Under the pieces are notes generated by a model that worked only from the letters and a program-made list of their open reading frames with translations, ran no database searches and was not told the origin of the DNA. Position numbers and translations under genes: made by a program. Below are positions 1 through 8,475 of a stretch of DNA of 13,568 nucleotides, piece after piece. The DNA is taken from assembly GCA_943704525.1 (NCBI GenBank), contig CALSCQ010000857.1, positions 1 to 13,568 on the forward strand. The letters run 5' to 3'. Position 1 is the stretch's first letter. Each line of letters starts with the position of its first letter. Origin of the DNA: Pigoraptor vietnamica (Eukaryota > Opisthokonta > Filasterea).

Positions 1-91
<91 letters not shown>
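1..91. repeat. Compound (GA)n(GT)n microsatellite at the left edge
   Basis: Positions 1-55 are a perfect GA dinucleotide repeat. From about 55 to 91 it changes without interruption to a perfect GT repeat, followed by GT-rich sequence to about 105. The tract runs off the left edge, so its full length is unknown. On the minus strand it reads as (CA)n followed by (CT)n, which would suit the pyrimidine-rich 3' part of an intron of the divergent gene proposed at 231-284. Confidence 0.97.
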
Positions 92-93
<2 letters not shown>

Positions 94-230
94 GGCGTGT
101 GCGTTTTCGTATGAGTTGCGTTAAAAGAGAGCGGGAATTTGAGAGAAAACGTAGTAAGAGAACACATCTGACGTTGTGCAGCCACGCGAAAAAAAGTCGC
201 ACAGACCCACACTTTGCGGGCAACATGCAC

Positions 231-284
231 CGTGGCGCGCAGCTCGCACAGCAGCGACGCCTGCTCGTCGGTGAGGTCCGCCAT
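231..284 (-). CDS. Possible first exon of a divergent gene running off the left edge
   Basis: On the minus strand an ATG at 284-282 opens a frame beginning MADLTDEQASLLCELRAT. Its codons mostly end in G or C, as in the confirmed exons here. After 18 codons the sequence reads ACG then GTGCAT, an acceptable 5' splice site in phase 0, at 230. Beyond that point the frame stays open but becomes A/T-ending and then enters the CA/CT repeat, which fits an intron. The rest of the gene would lie outside the window, so I cannot assign a function. The acidic, helix-prone N-terminus and the head-to-head position with the RBMX2 homologue are the only other clues. It could be a chance short frame. Confidence 0.35.
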
Positions 285-614
285 GGCCGCACGGCATGCG
301 CGACCCCTCGGGTGTGTTGTGGGGGAAGAGTGAAAGAAGGCCGACGGCGCTGTCAATAATATGCCAGCATCGATCCGACTGACGCCCACCTTACGTCACA
401 TCCAAGCACACGCGTGAGTCGTTCAGGTAGCCCCTGAGTGCCATTTTGAAGAGGTGGCGATGAATTGTGTCTTGTAGTCGAGGGCGAAAATAGAGCAGAC
501 CTGACCTCACACCCTCGTGTTTGCGTGACAATACCCGTAGAGTCTCCATCTGTTCCGTCTTTGTGTTCGTGCGTGTGTGTGCGTGCGCGCCGCACACGCG
601 CCCTCTAACGCGCC
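285..614. promoter_or_regulatory. Short head-to-head intergenic region, possible bidirectional promoter
   Basis: This stretch lies between the proposed minus-strand start at 284 and the RBMX2-like start at 615. It would hold the 5' untranslated regions and promoters of both genes. I see no TATA box at a convincing distance. It contains a TG/CG-rich run at about 565-590 just before the RBMX2 start. Short frames on both strands here lack the third-position G/C preference of the real exons. The bidirectional reading depends on the uncertain gene at 231-284. Confidence 0.3.
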
Positions 615-1634
615 ATGAACGTCGTCAAGGAAATCGAGCGCATCAACGCCATCGAAGCGCGGCGCGGCGTCGACGGCACGAATGCGAGCTGGCACTCGCA
701 GTACAAGGGCAGCGCGTACGTCTTCGTGGGCGGTCTGCCGTTTGATTTGTCCGAGGGCGACATCATCGCCGTCTTCTCGCAGTATGGCGAGATTGTGGAC
801 GTGAACCTCGTGCGCGACAAGGCGACGGGCAAGTCGCGCGGGTTTGCGTTCGTGGCATACGAAGACCAGCGCAGTACCATTCTCGCCGTCGACAACTTCA
901 ACGGCATCAAGCTCCTCGGACGCACTCTCCGCGTCGATCACGTTGCAAACTACAAACCGCCGAAGGAGGAGGAAGGGAAGGATGGCGAGCCCGTGGAGCC
1001 GAGCGGACGCCTTCAGATTGGAGAACTCTACCCCGGCGAAGTACCCGAGTCGATGAGGCCGCGACCGGCGGCGGATGCGGAGGACGCCGCGAGGGAGAAG
1101 AAGGAAAAGAAGGAGAAAAAGAAGGCGAAAAAGGAGAAGAAAGAGAAGGAGAAGAAAGAGAGGGACGCGGATGCGGGTGTGCCGACTGTCGAGGGGCCTG
1201 CTTTACCTCCGGTGTCTTCGGGCCCGGCGAAGAGCGTCGAGGGACGACCGGCGCGCGAAAACGTCCCCACAGGGCGGGGCATTGTCGAAGGTGGCGGGGA
1301 TAGCGGAAGGAGAACTGGCGGCCGAGGGGAGAGCGACACTGTGGACCGTCGCGATCGCAGCGGGCGAGATTTCAGGAGAGAGCGCTCACGGTCACGGTCA
1401 CGGTCACGTTCGCGGGAACGAGCACGTTCGCGTGAGCGGAGGGAGCGGTCTGTCTCTGCGGAGAGAAGGTCGCGCCAGCGCTCGAGAACCCGGTCGGGCG
1501 ACCGGCGGGATAGGGGACGTGACGCACCGCGCGACAGGGGCGGAAGGGACGGACGATACTCGCGCCGCAGCCGCAGCCGCAGTCGCAGCCGAGGACGGGA
1601 CCGTTCGCGGGAGAGAGAGAGGGACCGGCGGTGA
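615..1634 (+). CDS. RBMX2: RBMX2/Ist3 (Snu17)-type spliceosomal RRM protein
   Basis: This is a 339-residue RNA-binding protein of the RBMX2 (yeast Ist3/Snu17) family, a subunit of the nuclear RES complex, which joins U2 snRNP and stabilises the activated spliceosome. The N-terminal linker has the family signature SWHSQYKGSAY (about residues 25-35). One RRM spans about 35-113, with RNP2 YVFVGGL at 35-41, RNP1 KSRGFAFVAY at 73-82, and the very conserved EDQRSTILAVDNFNGIK at 83-99, ending in RVDHVANY. The rest is disordered: a Lys/Glu cluster at about 160-185, then an Arg/Ser-rich tail from about residue 255 that ends in RDRR before the TGA. The length is close to human RBMX2 (about 320). The ATG begins MNVVKEIERIN, aligning with the family start, and no intron is needed. 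The RS tail is partly encoded by 6-bp tandem units (near 1386-1412 and 1566-1592). The family call is firm; RES membership is inferred from homology. Confidence 0.94.
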   Translation: MNVVKEIERINAIEARRGVDGTNASWHSQYKGSAYVFVGGLPFDLSEGDIIAVFSQYGEIVDVNLVRDKATGKSRGFAFVAYEDQRSTILAVDNFNGIKLLGRTLRVDHVANYKPPKEEEGKDGEPVEPSGRLQIGELYPGEVPESMRPRPAADAEDAAREKKEKKEKKKAKKEKKEKEKKERDADAGVPTVEGPALPPVSSGPAKSVEGRPARENVPTGRGIVEGGGDSGRRTGGRGESDTVDRRDRSGRDFRRERSRSRSRSRSRERARSRERRERSVSAERRSRQRSRTRSGDRRDRGRDAPRDRGGRDGRYSRRSRSRSRSRGRDRSRERERDRR

Positions 1635-1921
1635 GCACCAGTACACTGGGCGATCAGCTGTTAGTGTTTTCCGTTCTGTCGGATCGTAAATTGAGCGCGA
1701 AACACAATACAAAGCTGAACTGTCGATGTGGGCAACTGTGACACCGAGTCGCTGCTTGAGCCCCTCTCGACACCTGCGCACTTTGGCTCTCTCTCATCGA
1801 AGAATGCCGCACGCGTGAGACGAACTGCAGCAGGGGACATACATCACCTATAAGCCACTGGATGCAGTAGCCCCTTCGACACGTGTGTGTGGCAGCGCAC
1901 TCATTGTGCTTTGCGCCCACC
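1635..1921. other. Gap between the RBMX2 and RABL6 homologues
   Basis: This 287-bp tandem intergenic stretch should contain the RBMX2 3' untranslated region and the RABL6 promoter and 5' leader. I found no clear AATAAA signal or TATA box. The sequence just before the RABL6 ATG is cgcccaccATGG, a strong eukaryotic start context. The short frames on either strand lack the codon bias of the genes around them. Confidence 0.5.
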
Positions 1922-4900
1922 ATGGGGAACGAGCACGGCAAGCCGGGCCAGCTGGGCCAGCCCATGTCTCGGCAGGGCAGTGCGAGCGGGAAGCCGGGCC
2001 CTGTGGATGTCGCGCGGAAGGTGTGCTGCCTCTGCTTTGCCGTGCTACACGTGCGTGTGTGGGTGTGTCACTTTTGCGCAACGCAGTGTCCTACGAGTGC
2101 ATGGCGTTGTTTTGGTGTGTGCGTTGAGTGCATGCATGTGTGTGCAAGATTATCGTGCATATGTGCGCGTGATTGAACTCGATGACACATGCCCCGAAGT
2201 GACTGCTGACGGCCTCGTGTGCGCAGTTTTCAAAGCCGCTGTCGTACAACATGAAGCTTGTCATTCGCGGCGATCGCGCCGTCGGCAAATCCGCGCTGTA
2301 CCAGCGGCTTCAAGGGGGTCCGTTCATAGAGAAGCACGAGGCGACTCCCGAGATTCAGGTGTGCGTCCAATGCATCGTGCTTTGCTTTCGGTGGTGTTCC
2401 GCATTTGCCAACGGCCGCAACAACTTGCAGGTTGCGCACATTTACTGGAGCTACAAAGTCACCGACGACGTCGTCAAAATTGAGGTGTGGGACGTGGTGG
2501 ACCAGGCGCGGCCAAAGCAGACGGGGCTCAAGTTGGAGAACGACGCGACGCCCGAGCTGCGCCTGGACGCCTCGTTCGTGGACGTGTACCGCGGCGCACA
2601 CGGCGCCATTCTCGTGCTTGACATATCGAAGCGGTGGACATTCGATTACGTGCAGCGCGAGGCCGAGAAGATCCCGCGCGACATTCCAATACTCGTGCTG
2701 GGCAACATGAGGGACAAGGAGGGCGAGCGCAAGGTCGACGCCGACGAAGTGACGGCGTGGGCAGAGTCGCTGGAGCGGCCGTTCGTGCGCTACGCCGAGG
2801 CATCGATGCTGAACATGTTTGGACTCCGCTACATCCACCGCTTCCTCAACGTGCCCTTTCTCAACCTGCAGGTCAGTTTCCGTCTCTGTTTGAGATTGCT
2901 GTCGACAATTGTGTGAGGCGTGTGTCCGACTGTTAAGTGAGAGTATAATGTGACCTCGCCTATTTTTCTTCTTCTTTCTCTTCTGTGCTTCTGCAGCGTG
3001 AGGCACTGATGCGGCAGGTGGAGACGAACGCGCGTGAGATGAAGGCAACGCTCGAGGAGCTTGTGCTCGTGGCTGGCGTGGAGCAGGACTACGCTCTGTG
3101 GGTGCATATTGCACGCCGTATTGTGCGTTGGGATGGTGTCGCATCGCGTCGCTAAACGTGTCGTTTCGTTGTTGTCTGCGCAGGTTTGTGGAGAACCTCG
3201 AAAAGGCACGCAGTGACGCAGGTACGAATGGCAACGATCACATCGTTTATATGCTCATGCAAAACAGGAGCTTACGCACTTGTCCCACGTCAATTTCGCA
3301 GCCGGCGAGGGATCGCAGACGGGCTCGCAGACGTCCAAAGCGTCCATTGTCGATAGCCCAAGACAGCAGAGCGGGCAGGCGACGCCGCGACCAGAGTCCC
3401 CACAACTGGCGCAGAAGGGCGGCAGCGTCGCGAAGGGCCCTGTTGCCCCAGCGACGAACGACAAGGCGCCGACAGTCCAAGCTGCGACGCCTGCCGCAAG
3501 GCAGCCGCCACAGGCGCAGGCGCAACCGCCCCCCAAGTCGCAGCCACCGCCGCAGCCGGTGGTTGAGAAGGCTGCTGAGAAACAAAAGCCGTCGGAACCG
3601 GCGCCGACGCCCGCACCGGCACCGCAGCCCGAATCAAAGTCGTCGTCGGGAGGTTTTTTCAAACGATTCTCGTTCCGGTCAAAGCCCGCCGAGACGAAGA
3701 AGCCCGAGCCAGCGGCCGGTAAGTGTGTGGACATGATGTGATGTGGCAAAGAAAGTTTCCATCATGCACTCTCGAGGACTCACAATTGCCACCTCCGTTT
3801 GACGGCACAGAGGCGCGCAACCCCGTCGTCAAGAAGCAGAACGTGCAGACGGGTCCGCTGAAGGACGCCAACGATTTCGAGCCCGACGAGGAACTGGACG
3901 ACAGCTTTTGGGACGGCCCCGCTCGCCCGGAGCGCGCGGTGCCCGGGATGCTTGCGTCGGAAGACGACGATGACGGGGCGAACCCAATGGTCGCAGGGGA
4001 CGAGGACCTCGACTCCCCGGACGAGCCGACGCCGCCGCCCGCGCGGAAGGTTGAAGTCGCAGCGCCGAAGCGCGACGAGAAGAAGGAGAGGGAGAGGGAG
4101 AATGAGAAAGAAATGGACGCCGACAAGGCCCTTCGCGCCCAGGGGAAGGACGCAAAGGCCGTACCCGCCGTCGCTGCCGCTGTTGCAAGCGCGCCCGTGG
4201 GTGCTCCGAGCACCAAGGGAGTCGCGCCTGCTGCTGCGGTTATCCCGGCGAAGGCGACCGCCGTGGTTGTCGACGTTAAGAAGGGCGCCGCGCAGCCTCC
4301 GTCCGTCCAGACAGCGCCTGTTGTGGTGGCCGCGGAATCTACGAAGGGGAAGAAGGCGAAGAAGAAGAAGGGGGACAGCGACTCTGACGCCAGCTCGAGC
4401 GGAAGCGACTTGTGGGAAATGGCGGCGTCCGCGAAGGTGAAGCTCGCGAGGCGCCTTTCCGACGCATCAGACGCCGGCGGAAACCCGCTGGTCAACGACG
4501 ACCTCGACGATTTCTACGGCGATGCGCCCAAACAGGCGGCGAAGCCCACAACGAAGGTCGCGAAGGTTGAGGAGGAGGAAAATGACGACGTGATGCCTGT
4601 AACGTCGAGCAAGAAGAAGGAGAAGAAGGAGAAGAGGGATAAGAGCGGGCGAGAAGTGGACGCCGAAGCGAAGAGAGCGAAGAAAGACAAGAAGCGGTCG
4701 AAGGACGGCGGCGGCGAGCGCAAGAAGGAAAAGAGGCGCGACCGGGAACGCGACGCCGAGGGCGAGGACGCACAGCCGGCAGTCGTGGAGGAGAGGAGGG
4801 AACGGCGGGAGGAGAAGGAGGGGCGCGACACGAGAGAGAAAAAGGAAAAGAAGGAGCGACGCGGAGACGACAAGGATGCGAGAGACAAGAAGGAGAAGAA

Positions 4901-6443
4901 GGAGAAAAGTCGCCGCGCGGATGACGAGCGTCTCGAGACGACGCAATCCCTCGCGCCGCCGTCGCTGGTGCTCGTGGGCCTGGATTCTCCCCGCCCCACC
5001 CGCGCTGCGCCGTCGCGTCCTGCGGCGACGAGCAACGTCGCGAGCGAACTGGACTTTCTCGCGGACGTGTTCAGCGCGCAGAGCCAGCCCGTGGCCCCTG
5101 AAGAGGATAACGCCGACGAGGGCGCAGACAATGGAGACGGTGACCACAGCACAACACCGCCTGCGGTCGTAGAGCCTCTCGCCCCTGTCGCTGTGCCTGC
5201 CACGGGTGCAGTAGCGGATGTAAAGCGCTCCGACTCGCTGCCCGCGCATGTGGTTAGCCCGCCGCCTGTTGCGCCCAAGGCAGCCGCGTCGAAGGAGAGC
5301 GAGGAGAGTGGCGACGAAGACGAAGACCACCGGCGCGCATCGGGAAGGGTGCCCGCCAAGGCAGATTCGGGGTCGGAATCGGATGACGGCGGCCAGGCGT
5401 TTGCGAACCCGCTCGTGCTCGCGGACAACAATCCGGACTGGCTGGACAGCAGCAGCGAGGAAGACGCCCCTCCCCCTGCGGCAAAAGTGCAGCCACAGAG
5501 TGTTGCTGTGAAGGCGCCTTCGTCCTCTTCATCCCCCGTGCCAGTGCGGGCGGCTTCAACTGTCGCACAGAAGCAGACGGCAACACCCGTGGTTGCTTCC
5601 GTTTCGCCCGCACCGCAGCGCAAGGCGGCACCTATCGTGGCACCCGCGCCGGTCGCACAAAAGCCGGCAAAGTCGCGCGTGGCCGCTGCCGATAGCGACG
5701 ACGAGGACGGACTCAACCCGCTTGTGGCTGCTGACGAAGCCCCCGACTGGCTCAGCTCGGACGACGACGACGCGCCGATGCTTGCGAAGAAGGCCCCCCC
5801 TGCGCGCAAACCCGTATCGGACGAGTCGAGCGAGGATGAGGGACCCGCGCAGAACGTGGATTTTGACGCGATCACGGCCGCGATCTCTGCAGCAGTTGCA
5901 AGTGGGAAGCGCCCGTTGCCCGTGGCCGCCGCTCCCGCTGTTGCGGCAGTGTCTCAACCATCGCGATCGACTGGTGGGGCGATCTTCGGCGGCGCGTCGA
6001 AGGGGTACGATTCTCGCGATCTCAGCGAAGACATGGAAGACGACGATGACGCGGACGGGGGCGGGTATTCCGGGTTTGGTGCTGCCTATGAAGATGGGGG
6101 TGGCGAAGCGGTGGGCGGGTACATGCCCGGCGCTACGGGGGACTACGAGGGGTTTGGCAGCGGCAACAACATCAGTGCGGCGGGTCGTAAGGAGAAGAAG
6201 GAGAAGAAGCCGAAGAAGGAGAGAAAAGAGAAGAAGGAGAAGAAGGCGAGTGCGGGGCTCGTCGTGAATGCGCGTGTGAGCGTGTGTAGGCCAGGTGTGT
6301 GTCGTCCGCATTCAGCAGAGTTCATTTTCGTTTGTTTGTGTCGCGGCAATTTGGGGGTCCTGTGTTGGGACTTGATGAGGCTCTACTGATGTGTTGTCCG
6401 TGTGTTCGACACGCAGCGCTCCAAGCGGCACACAGACGAGTAA
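1922..6443 (+). CDS. RABL6: RABL6/PARF (RBEL1) Rab-like GTPase with a very long disordered tail, 8 exons
   Basis: My model is a 1239-residue protein, against about 729 in human. Exons: 1922-2020, 2227-2358, 2431-2871, 2997-3097, 3184-3221, 3302-3718, 3811-6275, 6417-6443. All introns are GT-AG and the exons sum to 3720 nt. The Rab-like G domain spans about residues 40-224. It has P-loop GDRAVGKS (48-55), then PEIQVAHIYWSYK with family WSYK, and WDVVD (97-101) replacing the usual DxxG, as in animal RABL6. It also has LGNMRD (167-172) as the G4-like motif and RYAEAS (197-202) as G5-like. FLNVPFLNLQ and REALMRQVET follow, as in RABL6. The conserved tail motif DFEPDEELDDSFW lies near 431-443. Beyond it are acidic and Lys/Glu-rich stretches, four NP(M/L)V motifs and a Gly/Tyr-rich end containing GDYEGFG. 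Animal homologues bind ARF and affect proliferation; the role here is unknown. The family is certain. The least certain boundaries are introns 4 and 7 (starts 3098 and 6276). Confidence 0.92.
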
Positions 6444-6602
6444 AATGGCCCCGTATAACTCTCAGAGGCTCTCGCACTCAGTCGCACTCCCACATGGTTG
6501 CTGCACGGATGTCCATCATGCAGCGACACGTAATTCGTGCGGTTTCACTATGTAGTACTGTTGTCAAAGCTACCCTCAAACAGGTGTATTAATTTGGAGG
6601 CG
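6444..6602. other. Tail-to-tail gap between RABL6 and the tandem-receiver gene
   Basis: Only 159 bp separate the two converging stop codons, so the 3' untranslated regions probably abut or overlap. I see no canonical AATAAA on either strand. The motif GTATTAAT at about 6586-6593 is the most A/T-rich point and could serve either transcript. Confidence 0.4.
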
Positions 6603-8412
6603 TCACGCGACCTTGGCCGCGCGCAGCTCCGCCACTTGGGCCTCCAGGCTCCGAATGCGGCAGATGGCTGCCTCAACCACGCGCTCACCGTCGCTCTCGG
6701 CACAGTGCACGACCTCACGCAGGCGCAGAATGGGCGCCGCCACGGTGGGAGGCGACCCGTACCGGTCCGACTGCGACGCCTGCGCGCGACGAGCGAGCAG
6801 GTTGCCCTCGCTACGGCCGCGAACGACTTCTGGGACCACCGGCGGCGCCGAGCCCTCGGGTACCGACATGCGATGCTTGGAAACTGATTGCGACTGCGAC
6901 GCACTCGGAGGGGTCTTTGCGCGATCGCGCAAGACGCTCTCGCGCGCTTCCGAGCCCCAAAGCGAGCGCAACTGCTGCATGGATTGCGGCTGTAGTGCAA
7001 TGCGCCGCACGTCGCCGCTCGCCGGAGCAAGAATGGGGCGCTGTGAGATGGCGTGCGCGTCCCCCTTCGAGCCCAGCGGCGCCGGTAGCGGATGGGCGAG
7101 GTTTTCCTTCGACCCGAACCGCTGCCCACTCGGTTCGGCCGACGGTTGACGCGACGAATGGGCAATCTCGTTCGAACGGAACATCGTTGACCTTTGCAAC
7201 TGTCCTGGCGGCACCGCGTTCATACGCTCCATCAGCGATGGCGTCGACGAGCCACACGGCACCGGGGACTTCGCGCCCCACAAGCGCTGGGGGGCGTGTA
7301 GGGGCGGTTCTGGCAAGTCGTCAGCGGATCCCGCAGAAACAGAGCGTTGAGAGCGCGAGAAGGGCTGAAATCCCTCGTCCTCGCAAGGCGCCGGAGAAAG
7401 CCGAGTCACAGGCCGCTCGAGATGACTGTCCGATTCCGAATGGCACTGCCGCTGCAGCTGCTCCGGCGACTTCGTGCGCCGCGGCGCTGTCTCTGGCTCT
7501 GTCAATCGTGCGCACAAGCTTGTCGTCGAGGTCCAGTCTGGGTGGAGGAGGCCCTTGGTCGCAGCCAGATTCTCTTCTGCGAGCTTGGCTGGGAGGGAGA
7601 GTCCTCGCTTCCTGCAGTTCGATTGGTCGTAAGCCAACCCCCGAATTGGAAATGACTAACGGAGAGTGCACAAGGACAGTGAACGGACCTTCCCGCACGT
7701 GTGGCTTGCACCGATGTGGGCGACTGCGGTTTTGCTGCGGCCTCGATCATGGCGATGGCCACAGGCGGGCTCGATTCCACGCTTGCGAGCCGCGTCCCAC
7801 CGAAGATTGGGCTCGAGCTGCGGGGGCGGAGGTCGGAGACGCTCAGGTGGCGGCGCCTTGCGAGAGACACGTCGTCACAAAGGGGCTCGGGTTGCAATCC
7901 GCGATAGAGACCCAGAGCGCCGTTGGCGCTGTTGCTGCGAGGAAGAGCGAAAGGGGCGCGCGCGATCGGTGGCGGGCTTTGTCGGCGAACCATCGGCCTC
8001 TCTCTGTCGTCCACAGGCGAACGGCGAGCGGAGATGTCGGAGGCTTCGAGCGAGGGCAGCTCGCACACCATCACCGGCGTCGCCTTGTTTGGGCATCCTT
8101 CCGCACTGTGAGAAGAGAGACTTCTGAGATGGGCACGTGCCGCGGTGCATTCGGGTCAACATGGAGAGTAGAAAAAGTGACCCACCGCATACGCGCAACA
8201 ATCGCGTCGACGGATGTCCTGCTGTCGTTGATCAGCACAATGTGGAACTTGTCGGCGGCAACCGCTTCCACACCGGCCTTGCTGTCCGCCTGTTGATGCA
8301 GACGAGGGGCAATGGCGGTTGAGACACTAAAGATGAGAAAGGCGATGGGCCGGCGATGAGGCCCCTTTCCATAGCGCGCGCAATAGGCAAGCAGGCACAC
8401 ACGCCACACACA

Positions 8413-8475
<63 letters not shown>

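Noticed and set aside
1075-1689. A 204-codon Arg/Gly-rich frame overlapping the RBMX2 gene
   Set aside because: It is an alternate frame of the Lys/Glu and Arg/Ser repeats, has no RNA-binding or other motif of its own, and runs past the real TGA only because the region is G/C-rich.
2230-3234. A 334-codon minus-strand frame across RABL6 exons 2-5
   Set aside because: It spans both exons and introns of a well-supported gene and has no recognisable domain.
3098-3736. Reading straight through RABL6 exons 4-6 without splicing (212-codon Arg-rich frame)
   Set aside because: Removing introns 3098-3183 and 3222-3301 yields DYALFVENLEKARSDAAG, which follows the RABL6 family. The read-through frame is Arg-rich with no homology.
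4514-5875. A 453-codon open frame antisense to the RABL6 tail, Ser/Ala-rich
   Set aside because: It is the mirror of a G/C-ending, Ala/Lys/Glu-rich exon. Its Ser/Ala/Thr composition follows from the sense codons, and it shows no domain or splice logic. The same applies to the antisense frames at 3659-4495, 4467-5330 and 5556-6311.
6917-8296. A 459-codon plus-strand frame opposite the receiver gene tail
   Set aside because: Low-complexity Arg/Ala/Ser composition. The opposite strand carries phase-consistent exons and receiver homology, so this is a shadow.
8414-8473. CRISPR-like or other array from regular repeats
   Set aside because: These are dinucleotide microsatellites with no spacers, in a eukaryotic intron. 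I found no CRISPR array in the window.
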